Positions 1 through 11,492 of a DNA stretch of 64,000 bases are shown piece after piece. The stretch spans positions 19,804,011-19,868,010 of the forward strand of contig CM046297.1 of NCBI GenBank assembly GCA_025267735.1, in the 5' to 3' direction. The stretch comes from Mactra quadrangularis (Eukaryota; Mollusca; Bivalvia; Venerida; Mactridae). The notes under the pieces were generated by a model. It saw nothing but the letters and a program-made list of their open reading frames with translations. It searched no databases and had not been told where the DNA came from. Positions within the stretch are counted from its first letter, which is position 1. Every line of letters begins with the position of its first letter. A program made the translations under genes and the position numbers.

Positions 1-202
1 CAAAATCTTGCTTTCTTGTTTTTAATTATTTACGATTTCCCTATCAAATGACCAACAGTACATAACCCAGCATAATCATGTCATGTATCATGGAATTTAA
101 CCAATGATGTAGATAATGCAGCATAGCAGAATAACATATTGTCATATCATGGAATAACCCACAACGTTCATAACACAGCGTATTAGAGTGTGTATATTAG
201 TA

Positions 203-373
203 CAGTAAAACTCGTTTATAACATACACTCTGTTAAACATATCATTATTTCTGGACCGTTTGTTTCATCCTTATATATAACATACTTAGTATGCTATATG
301 GATATAACAAACCTCGATTATAACATACCTTTTTTCCATGGCCCAGCGAGTATGTTATATCCGAGTTTTACTG
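203..373. mobile_element. Short inverted-repeat DNA element (pogo/Tigger-like MITE)
   Basis: A 171-bp element begins CAGTAAAACTCG and ends with the inverted copy CGAGTTTTACTG. About 24 bp at each end pair with a few mismatches. It is flanked by TA on both sides, the target duplication expected of Tc1/mariner-superfamily elements, and the terminus resembles pogo/Tigger ends. No transposase is encoded, so it would have been moved in trans. The short open frame across it is incidental. Confidence 0.7.
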
Positions 374-375
374 TA

Positions 376-829
376 TAATTAAAATGTATATAATTATCTA
401 TTATATTTTGCATTTCAGTGGTCTTTGAATATCGAGAAGAGGTTACATCGTTTAATCAGATAGACTGTATATTAAGTAAGTGTTTTGAATTATACTTGCC
501 AGAAAAATTGAAAAAAATGTTCATTTTTGTAACCCTTATATTTAGTCTTGACAACAAACTTTCATTAGAACTGGACATTTAGTTCAGCACAATGGAATTT
601 AACTAGACTCAATAAATGCTTACTTGACCAAAATATAGTTACAGATATGATAAATATGCAGTCCAATATAATGTCATGCATTTTATATCCTAATATCAAA
701 TTAATAATAGATTGTTAAATGATAATTTTAAATGAATATGGTAAATGGCAGCTCTATTAAGCAAATGGACCATTATTTACATTCTGAAAGACACTTGACC
801 GAGGGCAAGTTTGGTGGACTTGATTCTTG
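376..829. other. No gene seen
   Basis: AT-rich sequence with no convincing exon. A short segment near 419-476 sits between an acceptor-like TTTCAG and a donor-like GTAAGTG, but it matches nothing I recognise. Confidence 0.4.
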
Positions 830-965
830 GTCGAGTTCTAAAGTCAAAAACTCCTGATATCACGAAGACCTGGGTTGTTAGTGCAGTGTTAAGTTAGATG
901 CGCTGAAAGCCGTAAAACAGGGCCTGAATTGTGTTGATATGCCGTTAAACCCAGTAAAAAAAGAT
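830..965 (+). mobile_element. SINE family B fragment (3' part)
   Basis: The segment ends in TGCCGTTAAACCCAGTAAAAA, preceded by a TTAGATGCGCTGAAAGCC-like stretch. The same order occurs in the fuller copy at 9410-9665 and, reversed, at 55330-55605. Only the tail half is present, so it is a dead fragment. Confidence 0.5.
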
Positions 966-1024
966 ATCAGAAAGATATAATGTTTAGTTTATCACTGTAA
1001 ACATTTTACTTACATTATATATTC

Positions 1025-1190
1025 ATTATTTTATTTATTTATTGGAGTCAACGCCGTGCCAACACTTTTAGGTCATTTTACGGCGTCATGGAAGGGTATA
1101 ACCTCCCCGGGTGGGTTTTGAACCCGCACCCCCTCAGGCATGAGTATCCAAATCCCAGGGCGCTACCAACTATGTTCCAATATTTTACTC
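1025..1190 (-). mobile_element. SINE family B copy, minus strand
   Basis: Read on the minus strand it has a tRNA-like head with a B-box-like GGGTTCAAAACCC region near 1110-1130. Then come the family's CCTTCCATGA motif and a tail of ACGCCGTAAAATGACC, ending in A/T-rich repeats (TTTATTTATT on the plus strand). It matches the better preserved copies at 51893-52160 and 55330-55605. Internal deletions make it shorter than those copies. Confidence 0.6.
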
Positions 1191-2564
1191 ACAGGGGTAC
1201 AACTCTGTCACCATGTAAGTGGATTTCTGTTGAGCCTATGTAACAGATGCAAGTCAATTGTATTATAAATTTTTGACAATCATTGAAGGACTATACTGAC
1301 ATTACCTAGAAAATCTTGCAAAGCAGGGCTCTACAAAATTTAATGTTTTGGAAGTAACTCGTCTAGCACAACAAGCAGCTTTGAATTTCAACTTGTCTTG
1401 TTGAACTCGTCCTATACTTCACAAAAGGGAATGCAATTGATTGATAACTTGTGTGAGAAGCAACAAACATGTTATTTGTTGTATATGACAACTATCTCTG
1501 GGAACAAGAAGCAATCTAGTCAATGTTTTCAGATTGCAAGTAAAAATATATGCTTAATTTTTTTGCATGTTCTATATGTTTATGTATTTAAGATGTGTAA
1601 TTCAATTATTTAAGCTAGAAATTTAACTTGTCATGCAGGATGGGCGCTGCCTGACGACCAACTCGTCCTGAGTCAATACCTCTACTCTTAATTATGAGCG
1701 GACAAGTAAATTTTTCTGGCCCTGCATACATATCTTGAAGGATATGGTAAAAAATCAATCGCACAAATTTCTTAATGTGGATTTCTGTTTCTGTTGTTTG
1801 CAGGATTTACTGTAAATAGAGTTTTTTGTGATAGATTTTTAATGAAAAGGTAGGTAAATTGTACTTAATGAATTTCTTTATCATTACTCTTTCAAAGCAT
1901 TGCTTTTATAGAAACACTGCCTTCCAAGGGTTCCTTCACATATTCACAGTTTATAGTGTACTAAATAGAAAAGCATTTAGTTTTACAAGCAGTTTAACGT
2001 TGAATGATCTTTATTCAGTTCTTTTGTTCTTTGGATGTAAAATAAAAAAATCTCAAACTTGAAATTGGTTCAATTAGATATATTAACCATAGTTTTCGGA
2101 TGCTGATGGATAACTTTAAACTTAGCAACTTAAAAATATAATGAAATAAACACTTATACTATAATTCTTCAAAGTTGAACTTATACTTTGTGTAAATCTA
2201 ATTAATAGAAGACTACTGTGAATGAAATTTGAAGGGCAGTGTAGATTTATATTGACTTTGTTTTACTGACATCAAAGGATACTGGAAACTTGGTCATCTC
2301 GATGTTAACCTTACTAGCCACCCTTGGAGACCCTATATGACAGTGGTTTGTAGGATAGCTGTTTACAGAGATGGCCCACGATATGCACAGTATTACACAC
2401 CAGTGCCATGAATGACACAAGAAAGACAAAACTGTTATTTCCATTGTGGTCCATGGGTTGATGGCATGACACAGAGTGACCAATAATCAAAGAATAAAAT
2501 AGATTGATGATAAAATTTAAATAAATGTAGTAGATCAAAATTATTTTTTCAAGTACAAGGGGCT
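1191..2564. other. No gene seen
   Basis: AT-rich non-coding sequence. It contains short repeats of the motif AACTCGTC (about 1355-1410 and 1655-1670). The open frames are short and none has recognisable similarity. Confidence 0.4.
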
Positions 2565-2758
2565 TTCCTCTGTCATTGACTGATAACTGCCTTGCATGAT
2601 TAAGAATATTTGGTAGTAGTGAGAATTGCAGTAGAAATGATTTCATGACCAGCTCCACAAAAGTATGTTTCGCCTGGGTATAGAACCATATATTTGTTGA
2701 TCAGTAGACTTGCATGCTACCGACTGAGCTATCCATGTGACTTGATAAGATCTATAAG
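2565..2758 (-). mobile_element. SINE family A copy, minus strand
   Basis: On the minus strand this starts with a tRNA-like head (GGATAGCTCAGTCGGTAGCA, near 2736-2717). The family's CATACTTTTGTGGAGC, CATTCT and TTAATCATG segments follow. The same modules in the same order occur on the plus strand at 10039-10346. A 114-codon open frame overlaps it and is not a gene. Confidence 0.6.
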
Positions 2759-3489
2759 ATTATATACTTTTAATATTTATACATAGCAAGTGATCCTTGG
2801 TGTTCACTTTTATTTTCAATGTTTCATTTCAGTTGACATCATCATCATCTCATTTCATGATCATGTGACATTAGCTGTACAAATAGTTGTTGATATAATT
2901 ATTTATTTTTTATGGACAATATGCTGACTTAGCATCTATTGGTAAGAATCTAATTCTGATGAGATTTTGTTCATCAAGTTTACTTTCTTGTGTTAAACTC
3001 GTCATGTGTTTTATGATGTAGGATAGAGTCTGTCCACATCTGTATTGCCCTACGAGTATCATAACATTGATTTAACAGTGCCCTTCAAAAGTTCTTGGAC
3101 GAAAGAAATCTAATCATGCATATTACAAGTTTTTATTTACTTTTATTGGTAGTATGAATAATGTGTTAATAACAATCATTTTTTCTCTATACCAACTTCT
3201 CCAGAACTTTTGAATAGCATTGAATAATACAGTTATCCTAAAAACAAAATTTTGTCCAATAACTTTTGGAGGATACTGTAGTTTAATGTATATCTCTGTT
3301 TCTTAGATTTCAAATACTTGTTTTGTGAACTTAGAAATTAAAACTTTGACCTGGTTTTATTGCCAGTTACTGTATCAAAGTGAAAATGGCATAACTATGA
3401 ACTGAAAATAAATGAATCGACAAGACCAGTTTAATTTATATTGATTCTGTGACTTCAACTAGAATCATAGAAATTTTAGCAAACAGTAT
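2759..3489. other. No gene seen
   Basis: Non-coding AT-rich sequence upstream of the first SEC24-like exon. Earlier SEC24 exons (zinc finger and start of the trunk domain) were looked for here and upstream and not found. Confidence 0.4.
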
Positions 3490-5125
3490 AATAAGATTTG
3501 ATAAATATTGTAAATTCTTAATTCATGATTATCATCATTATCATCTACACATCTTCTATCATCATTATTGTCATCATCATTATTTGTATTATCATTATAT
3601 ATTTTCAGAATGTATCAGTAGGTTTTCTGGTGGTTTTGTATCATATTATCCTACATATCATGGTGCTTGATCACCACTTTTATTGGAGAATTTTGAAGCT
3701 GATCTTAGATGATAATAAATTATATTACTAGAAAGATTGGTTTTGAATTTGCTTTGAAAATAAGATGCTCAAAAGGTAAAGTTGGAATAGTTCTAGGTTT
3801 TTTTGTTTTAGATCTTTGAACACTTGCCCTCCACATAGTTTGTTGATAATAACTCCTATCAAAGTTAAAGTGTAATAAAGGTTTTGAATCGCTTTTTGTT
3901 GTTGCTGTCATTGAAGCTACCTTTTAGCTTGGCTTTTTTTGTTGAAAAGTTAGGTCATTCTTACTTCATAGGTATTTAGTTTAGAAGCAAAACTTTTGTA
4001 CCTTTTGAACTACTGCAGGGATTAATTTCAAGATGCTTACTAATGGAGTTTAAATACCAAGTTACATAACCGCAGTATAAATTTTGGGTCTTTATTACTC
4101 AAAAGTTCCTAGAAAGTCTGCATACAAATTTAAGAAAAGTATCTAATGAAAAATATATTCACTATCAAAGAGTGCTGTCCATGGACTGCTTTGAAGAATA
4201 TTTGTCCCAGATGATAGTGAAGTCTTAAGTTTGTCTTTATTTTGAATAGGTATATAATATACGTATATTTGTTATTTTATAGGTGAAAGAGGTATTAGAA
4301 AACATACATTGGGTTTACCAGTAACAAATCAACTAAATGACATGGATTCTGATCATTACTTTATTAGCTGAAATGGGTAAGTTTATTTACCTTGTTTTTT
4401 TTTTGAAGAATCATGATAATTAATAGAAATCCTTATTGAACATCCATTTGTTGATTCATTAATCTGATTCACCATTAAATCGTGTTTGTATATTTTAAAA
4501 TCAGTATTGCTTTGAGATTTTCCTAACAAGGATGTGCCAAATTAGCAGAGTCACTGGTAGGGAAACCTGTGTAGAGTCTTCAGTGTTGAAGATTTGCACT
4601 TAGATATTGTTTACAGTTAATGTGTTGTAGAAAAGTTAACATGTTTATGGACAGTGAATAGGTCAACTATCGGCTACAATTTGACTGCACAATTTTTTTA
4701 AAAAGGTGTCTTAGACCATATTATGCACCCATATATTTGTGAAACTCTAATGGTTCTTCAATGATTATTACATAGTAATTATCATGACACAATAAGTTTA
4801 ACCCAAATTGATGAAAACTACCAATTAGATATTTCTTGTAGTTTCAATTTTTCAAAAGAATTTGCTGCTCCAAAGCCATTTTTATAAATCGTAAATCTAT
4901 TGTTTTTGTAAACATATTTTCAGATGTTGATCGTTGTATATCATCCTCAATGTCTGATGCTAGAGAAGCTTTTATTGATGTAGCAATAGATAAATTAAGC
5001 TCCTATGGTAGCACACTACTTTCTGGTCAGAGAACTGATAGTCTATGTATTAATGATCAATTGAAATTGGTACTTTTGTATTGTCTAGCATTGCTCAAAT
5101 CAGTAAGTATTATATTTTACATCTT
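3490..5125 (+). pseudogene. SEC24A/B-like pseudogene, copy 1 (partial)
   Basis: These are remnants of the C-terminal half of SEC24, the cargo-selecting subunit of the COPII coat on endoplasmic-reticulum exit sites. Exon A (3609-3775) reads SGGFVSYYP and, after damage, RKIGFEF..KIRCSKG. This matches the trunk/beta-barrel junction of vertebrate SEC24A/B. Exon C (4283-4376) begins GERGIRKHT and ends in a frame-shifted LLAEM. Exon D (4924-5102) is open throughout and reads VDRCISSSMSDAREAF...LYCLALLKS, the helical domain. Acceptors and donors are canonical. Exon A has an in-frame TGA after YHGA and a ~10-bp insertion. Exon C has deletions and a TGA. The exon between A and C (seen in copy 2 at 6114-6286) is missing. 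No upstream or downstream SEC24 exons are visible. Family assignment is from recalled SEC24 sequence; loss of function is inferred from the lesions. Confidence 0.85.
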
Positions 5126-5514
5126 TTTATATGCCCGACAGAAATTGAGGGCATGTTATGTTATAAACTCTGGCGTCCATCCGTCTATTAGCAATTTGGT
5201 TTCCAGAGCATAACTTAAGTTCCATTAGGCCCATATTATTCAAACTAAATACATTGATTGTCCATATCGGGTAGAAGACCGCTATTGATTTTGGGGTCAA
5301 AGATCAAAGTCACTTTTACCTGAAAAGGGTAAAAAGTTTCCGGAGAATAACTTAAATTCTATTTGGTCCACAAAAATTCAAACTTCATACGATGATTGTC
5401 CATATCTGGTATAAGTCCCCTATTAATTTTGGGGTCACAAGATCAAAGGTCAAGGTCACTTTTACATTTAAACTGAAAACAGTTTCCGGAGCATAATTTA
5501 AGTCTCAATTTGTC
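5126..5514. repeat. Interspersed repeat with 'gtccgtc...ggtcaaggtcac' signature
   Basis: It starts at the short inverted pair GCCCGACAGAAATTGAGGGC. It continues with TCCGTCTATTAGCAATTTGGT and then two diverged blocks, each containing a TTTTGGGGTCA..AGGTCA stretch and a TTTCCGGAG..ATAACTTA stretch. Related copies lie at 7828-8372 and 23760-24865. It follows SEC24 exon D in both tandem copies, so it was probably present before that duplication. Confidence 0.6.
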
Positions 5515-7827
5515 CACTATATTGTTGTAAAATTTTAAATTCATGATTATCATTATCATCATCTACACATCTACTATCACTATTGTCATCATCATTATTT
5601 GTATTATCATTATATATTTTCAGAATGTATCAGTAAGTTGTCTGGTGGTTTTGTATCATATTATCCTACATATTACGCTGCTAGGTTACCACATTTAATG
5701 GAGAAATTTGAAGCTGATCTTAGAAGATATATTACTAGAAGATTGGTTTGAATTCGTTATGAGAATAAGATGCTCAAAAGGTAAAGTTGGAATAGTTCTT
5801 GGTTGTTTTTCTTTCATTTCTATAAGGTCTTAATTATGCTAAAATCTGTAATTTCTGTATGTTTTACATTCTTGATTTCCTAAAATATAAATAATCATTT
5901 TCTTACTTGTTTATGAAACAAATCGCCAAATTTCGTTCGTTTAACCCAAACAATATTTCAAATCAAGGGCAACAAACATAGTCTTAAACCAGGTACACTT
6001 TGTATACATAGCATCCTTGTTCGGGATCATGTGGACTGTTTTTGTATGCACTCATAGAATAATGTCATCTTCTCAAGTTTCACCTATTTTAAAATTTTAC
6101 TTTTATTATTTAGGTATTATAGCCACACATTTCATGAGAATTTTTTTTGTATGATCAACTGATTTACGATCATTGCCAAATGTTAACCCTGATGCTGGGT
6201 ATGGTATGCAGATGTCTATAGAGAAACCACTTACTGATATGTTCACTATATGTTTCAAGCTGCATTATTATATACATCTTGTAAAGGTTAGTATCATATA
6301 GTCATGTTACACTCTCTGTGATTGCAAGGTCACTGGTGGTTGCGTTAAACCATTTTAACTTCTTACTGATCTAGGCTCATAAATTCAAACCCTGCTACTG
6401 AGAATGATTCATGTTTAAGATCAATCAATCTATCAAATCTGATGGTTTATTTGTCATCAACTGCCGATGTCCCAGGGACTGTTGTAGGCAGCAGCAAGTT
6501 AGATCTTTTAACATCTCTCCTCCACATAGTTTGTTGATAATAACTCCTATCACAATTAAAGTGTAATAAAGATTTTAGGAGCTCTTTGTCGTTGTTGCTG
6601 AACCTTGAAGGTACCGTTTGGCTTGACTTTTTTGCAGAAAAGTGGGGCTATCCTAACTACTTAGGAAGTTAGTTTAGAAGCAAAACTTTTGTACATTTTG
6701 AACAACTGCAGGGATTCATTTCAACATGCTTACCAATGGAGTTCAAATGCCAAGTTACATAACTCAAGTTTAAATTTTGGGTCTTTATTGCTCAAAAGAT
6801 CCTAGAAAGTCTGAATGCAAATTTAAGCAGTGTAACTAATAAAAATTCTAAATTAACCAGGAGTTCTTTCCATGGACTGCTTTGTAGAATGTTTGTCCCA
6901 GATAATAGTGAAATCTAAAGTTAGTCTTTTTTTAAAAGGTATATAATGTATTTATATTTGTTATTTTACAGGTGAATGATGTATTAGAGTACATACATTG
7001 TGTTAACCAGTTACAAATCAAATATGTGACATGCATTGGGGTGCTGATCAACACGCTTTTATTCCTTTATTAGCTAAAATGGGTAGGTTTATTTACCTTG
7101 TATTTTTAAAAAATAATGATAATTAAAACAAATCCTTATCAAACATCCATTTGTAGATTCATTAATTTGATTTACCATTAAATCGTGTATGTATATTTTA
7201 AACTTTAGATTAGTATTGCACTGAGATTTTCCTAACAAGGATCTGCCAAATTAGCACAGTCACTCGTAGGGCAACATTTGTAGAGTCTTCAGTGGTGAAG
7301 ATTAGTGCTAAGATATTGTTTACAGATTATGTATTGTAGAAATGTAAACATGTTTAATGACAGTGAATAGGTCAACTATCCGCTACAATTTGACTGCACA
7401 AACTTTTTGTGTCATAAGACTATATTATGCATCTATATATTTGTGAAACTCTATTGGTTCTTCAGAAATTATTTCATACTTATTAGACAATAGATTTAAC
7501 CCAAAAAGATGAAATTTACCAATAAGATATTCCTAAACATTTCAATTTTTCAAAAAAGTTTGCTGCTTCGAAGCCATTTTTATAAATCGTAAATTAATTG
7601 TTTTTGTATACATATTTTCAGATGTTGATGGTTGTATATTATCCTCAATGTCTGATGCTAGAGAAGCTTTTATTGATGCAGCAATAGATATATTAAACTC
7701 CTATGGTAGCACACTACTTTCTTGTCAGAGAACTGATAGTCTATGTAGTAATGATCAACTGAAATTGGTACCTTTGTATTGTCTAGCATTGCTCAAATCT
7801 GTAAGTATAATTTTTTACATCTTTTTA
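5515..7827 (+). pseudogene. SEC24A/B-like pseudogene, tandem copy 2 (partial)
   Basis: This is a second head-to-tail copy of the SEC24 remnant, retaining four exons. Exon A' (5624-5780) reads SGGFVSYYPTYYAA...EADLRRYITRR. It then loses bases, giving a stop before FVMRIRCSK resumes in another frame. Exon B (6114-6286) reads SHTFHENFF, hits stops, then reads RSLPNVNPDAGYGMQMSIE and, after a frameshift, FQAALLYTSCKG. Exon C' (6972-7082) has an in-frame TGA and TAA within GE*CIRVHTLC*PVTNQ. Exon D' (7622-7800, 179 bp, same length as in copy 1) is open and differs at only some sites. Splice sites are kept. Introns align with copy 1, including the CAT-rich tract before exon A and the block beginning CCTCCACATAGTTTGTTG. 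The lesions differ between copies, so most decay followed duplication. Confidence 0.85.
6440..6512 (-). mobile_element. Short 3'-end scrap of a LINE
   Basis: The stretch TTTGTCATCAACTGCCGATG and following bases to TTTTAACATC match, on the minus strand, the 3' end of the LINE fragment at 14790-15480, with its TGATGACAAATAAA-type terminus. It lies where copies 1 and 2 of the SEC24 remnant regain similarity after the segment missing from copy 1. Confidence 0.55.
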
Positions 7828-8372
7828 TATGCCCGAAAAAATTCGGGCATATCATGTTAAAGCCCCTGGCGTCTGTCCGTCTGTTAGCAATATGGATTCC
7901 AGAGCATAACTTTAGTTCCATTTGGCTCACAATATTCAATAATGAACTTTGTTCAAACTTACTATATTTTGTTTGATAGAAAATTAGAAAGAATTTCGGG
8001 CATATTATGTTATACCCCTTGGTGTCCGTCCGTCTGTTAGCAATTTGGTTTCTGGAGCATAACTTAAGTTCAATTTGGCCCACAATATTCAAACTTCATA
8101 GGATGATTGTCCATATCGTGTAAATGACCCCTATTATTTTGGGGTCACAAGGTCAAAGGTCAAGGTCACTATTACCTAAAACTGAAAACAGCATCAGTTT
8201 CCGGAGCATAACTTATGATTTACTCATCAAGAATAAAAAGAAGCATTCTCTATTATATCTTTTTTTCTCTTCTTTGTTTTCCATAATTATTCATAATATG
8301 ATATTCGTATGAAATATTCTAATGTCTAAAAATCAACACTTTTGGGCATGTAATGCTCTGCCTAGCGGTGCT
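7828..8372. repeat. Interspersed repeat, two linked partial units
   Basis: The first unit starts at the hairpin GCCCGAAAAAATTCGGGCAT (7831-7850), followed by a TCCGTCTGTTAGCAAT stretch. A second unit begins near 7993 with the same order and runs through TTGGGGTCACAAGGTCAAAGG. The end motif GGGCATGTAATGCTCTGCC lies at 8344-8362. The 3' end of the same type appears at 24820-24862. Confidence 0.6.
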
Positions 8373-8384
8373 CTTGTTTGAGCT

Positions 8385-8617
8385 TTGTCATGATAATCAT
8401 TCCTACAGTCATTCTCCCTCCTACCAAAGACTCTTAATCATGTAGGACAGTTGGTCAGTACTGATAAAAGTATGCGCCTGTTGGTTGGTTAACAGCTAAG
8501 TCTAGAGATTTAGTCTTTCCAGGAACTGTGAGTAGGTGTACTGACCACTGTGATGTAGCCTATATAATGAGTTGCTATGGTGTTCAACCCAACAGAACAA
8601 AAACAAAAACAAGAAAT
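8385..8617 (+). mobile_element. SINE family A copy (5' truncated)
   Basis: It carries the body modules CATTCTCCCTCCTACCAAAG, TTAATCATGTAGGACAGTTG, GTTGGTTAACAGCTAAG and AGATTTAG. It ends in GTTGCTATGGTGTTCAACCC plus an AACAGAACAAAAACAAAAA tail. The tRNA-like head is missing. The full arrangement is at 10039-10346. Confidence 0.65.
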
Positions 8618-9204
8618 TAATTACGTTATTAAATGAAGACAGAAAAGTACAGGGAGGCAGAAAAAGGGACAGGGTGAATCTGAAGGTTGATGCTGTAGAA
8701 AAAATCTACATAGCGAGAAGTAAAAAAAGGGCTGGGAGACAGAAATACTAAAATGGGGTGCATAAGAATGTACATCAAAATAATCGTTTCTGCAATGAGC
8801 AAAAAAAGCAGAGAGGAAAGAATAGAGTGCCCTGATACTCCTCTTTACTAAAGTATAATACCTAATTATACCCTAGGTCATAAATTTTGAGCTGTTTTAC
8901 CTCCACTTTTGAGAAAAAGTTACCTTGCAACAAGGCTGCTTTAGACGGATGATTATATAGTTTGTCTATTTTATTATCTTAAACTATTACTTATTAACAG
9001 GAACTTAGGAATACAAAAAAGCTAAATACAACACAGAGATGTAAAATTAAACATCCCCTTCATTTAGTTGTAGCTTTAAAAATGCTAGATTGTATCGATA
9101 TTCAAAATTATGTTTCAAATCATCTGTCAAGAATTGGTCATACATGGATATTGCAATTTCCAATGACAGCCTTACTTAAAATGATCATTATGTGTTAACT
9201 CTAG
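8618..9204. other. No assigned gene; one open stretch of unknown origin
   Basis: Purine-rich, AT-rich DNA. From an acceptor-like TTATTAACAG at 8991-9000 a frame stays open for about 65 codons (9001-9195). It is weakly reminiscent of the SEC24 segment following exon D, but the match is too poor to call. Confidence 0.3.
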
Positions 9205-9409
9205 GTGAAGCAGGTGAGAAAGCTAATATGGTTGTTAATAAAGGTGATGTAGCAGCCAAGACTGCTGATGACTCTAAGGAAAAAGTGAAGGATATTTTAG
9301 ATGATTTACCAAATCAATTAGATAAGACTATACCACTTACAACATATGCTTGTAATACTAAAAGAGTTATTAGTCAAGCTATTGAACAAGGTTAGTAAAA
9401 CTTTTGCTG

Positions 9410-9665
9410 GTGTTTTGAATCTAGTGTTCTGAAAGAGGGTACAGGTTTGAATCTCACCCTGGGAGTTTATATCCTTCCATGAAAATTGTACTATAATGTC
9501 ACTGTTCCTCCATTAATGAGGTATATGGAGAAGTATCCGGTTTTGTGGAAAGGTTGGGGAGTACTGGTTATAGACAAGGGTTCAGGAAAGCTAAGTTAGG
9601 TGTGCTAGATGCTTTTATATGACTTAGACAAAGTGTTGCTATGGTCTTAAACCCAACAAAATAAA
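9410..9665 (+). mobile_element. SINE family B copy
   Basis: It has a B-box-like GGTTTGAATCTCACC near 9445, then TATATCCTTCCATGAAAATT and the body with AAGCTAAGTTAGGTGTGCTAG. The tail is TGTTGCTATGGTCTTAAACC followed by CAACAAAATAAATAAA. It lies in an intron of the laminin remnant. The order is the reverse complement of 55330-55605. Confidence 0.65.
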
Positions 9666-10038
9666 TAAATTGCTGAACAGTTATCTTCATGCTGCATCCA
9701 TTTTATAAAGGTTTTTAATACTCTTGTAGTAAAAGAAAGATGTATTTAAAACATTTTAGTTTTCAGACTTTCACTAAAGTATAGGAGATGTAAAGAATGT
9801 ATGGCTGATTTATTTAAAATGACTTGTGACTAGCAACCTTTACCATTTGCTTAATTAACACAACTGCTTGAAGACTTGGTTTTAACCATATATCTGTATA
9901 TTTGTATAGGACAACCTCTCTTGAACAACATCCCCTTGGAGAGACTAAAGTATGTTGTTGTTTGGTGGTTGCTGCTCTGCAGAGGTTAAATTCAATTAAA
10001 AATACCCCTAACTGGAATTTTGAAAGCTGTTATAAGCC

Positions 10039-10346
10039 GCCCGGCTAGCTCAGTTGGTCGCATGCAAATCTACTGATTGAGGGGTCGTGGGTTTGTTTCC
10101 ATGGCGGGGCATACTTTTGTGGAGTTTTGTCCTGAAGTTTCTAAGGCCATTCTCCCTCCGACCAAAGATTTTTAATTATGTAGGGCAATTGTCAGTCACT
10201 GACAAAAGTATGTGCTTAGTAGTTGGTTAACAGCTAAATCTTGAGATTTAGCCTTTCCAAAGGAGTGAGTTAGTTGACTGACGGCCTGTTATATGAGCTA
10301 TAAAATGTTTTGCTATGGCGTTAAACCCAACAAAACAAAACAAAAG
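10039..10346 (+). mobile_element. SINE family A, near full length
   Basis: The tRNA-like head GCCCGGCTAGCTCAGTTGG (A box) with GGGTCGTGGGTTTGTTTCC (B box) is followed by the body CATTCTCCCTCCGACCAAAG, GTTGGTTAACAGCTAAATC and GATTTAGCC. It ends in TTGCTATGGCGTTAAACCC plus AACAAAACAAAACAAAA. This is the most complete copy in the window and serves as the reference for the family. It has no coding capacity and would depend on a LINE. Confidence 0.75.
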
Positions 10347-11231
10347 CTGTTGTTGTGTAGGAATTGTTAAGTATTGGGCCCCTCCGCAGAAGTTAGACCG
10401 TACATATGAAATCTTTATCATTATCTTTTTGCAGACAGTAAAGAATGTTGAGAAAGTCATCCATGATGTAAAGAAATTATTAGTTAATATCACTGGCCAG
10501 TCTGACAATGTCATGTCACTAGGACAGCAAGTAACATTGAATATTGCTGCTCTAAAGAAAAGATTGCTATTGCTAGAGATCAAGCCAATTTAGTAAGTTA
10601 ACAATAATATTTATCTTCAGCATGCCTGTGGTCTACATAATGTTAAATGATACTGACCTTTGACCTCTCCTTGGTTTGCTCAAATAGTTGCAGGTCTGAA
10701 TCCATGATGTGGATTACTGAGTAGGCCACATACAATCTGTAAACTTAATTTTTTTGGACCATATTATCAACTAACATAGTTGTCAGTGTGCACAAAGGAA
10801 GGTATGTAGTTAATACTTATTGAAAACATGAGTCTAAACTTCTCTCTGAGCAGTGTGAATGTCAACTGACTGTTGCAGAATGACTGAAAATGTTTACAGG
10901 GACTTAAAAAGCATGATTGAAACAAAACCAATCAAATGCATTTACAAATTATTTATTATTGTTATTAATGGGTTGATATATTCAATGTGTTAGAAACATT
11001 GTAGATCCAAGTTGGTGTAGATTTCCTTAGTAACACATCAGTAACACTACACAATCCACCAAAGGTGAAAAAAGCAGGTTCCTACAGCCAGGTGTCATTG
11101 TTCTTTAAGACAAGCTCAGAGAATTGTTTATTGTTATATGCTGGAAGTGAAATGATCATATTAGTTATTATTTTGTACTTAAGTGATGCCTTCAACTGCG
11201 GATTTTATGTCTCATTCACTCCTTTGGATAG

Positions 11232-11492
11232 AATCTAGTTTAGCGGATCCTGCTATTGCACATGCTCGGACGTTGCGTTGTTCACAAATATGGACGCCAT
11301 TTTATTTTTACTGATGCAGTTTTTATTCATTATTTAAATGAATTATTTTTAATAACTTTTTAAAAGTGGTTTTTTGTTACCAGCCCCCATAATAACAGAA
11401 AATAGCCGCATATATCTTCGCGGGTCTGCTCATAGAAACAGAACGCTGGGCACGCATATTTATATTTACTTCCGGGATCCTCTAAACTAGAT
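11232..11492. mobile_element. Inverted-repeat element (MITE-like, ~260 bp)
   Basis: It starts ATCTAGTTTAGCGGATCC (11232-11249) and ends with the inverted copy GGATCCTCTAAACTAGAT (11475-11492), with one mismatch over 18 bp. The interior is non-coding. A similar lone end, ATCTAGTTTAGTGGACCC, occurs near 14687. It lies in an intron of the laminin remnant. Confidence 0.55.

Noticed and set aside
2247..2658. 114-codon minus-strand gene
   Set aside because: Its start overlaps a family A SINE, and it has no recognisable domain or splice context.
9001..9195. Continuation exon of SEC24 after exon D
   Set aside because: The frame is open behind an AG, but resemblance to the expected SEC24 segment is too weak, and the expected landmark residues are absent.
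10039..10110. Functional tRNA gene
   Set aside because: A and B boxes are present but the sequence does not close into a cloverleaf and continues into the SINE body. The same holds for 2720-2758, 33516-33560 and 55560-55608.
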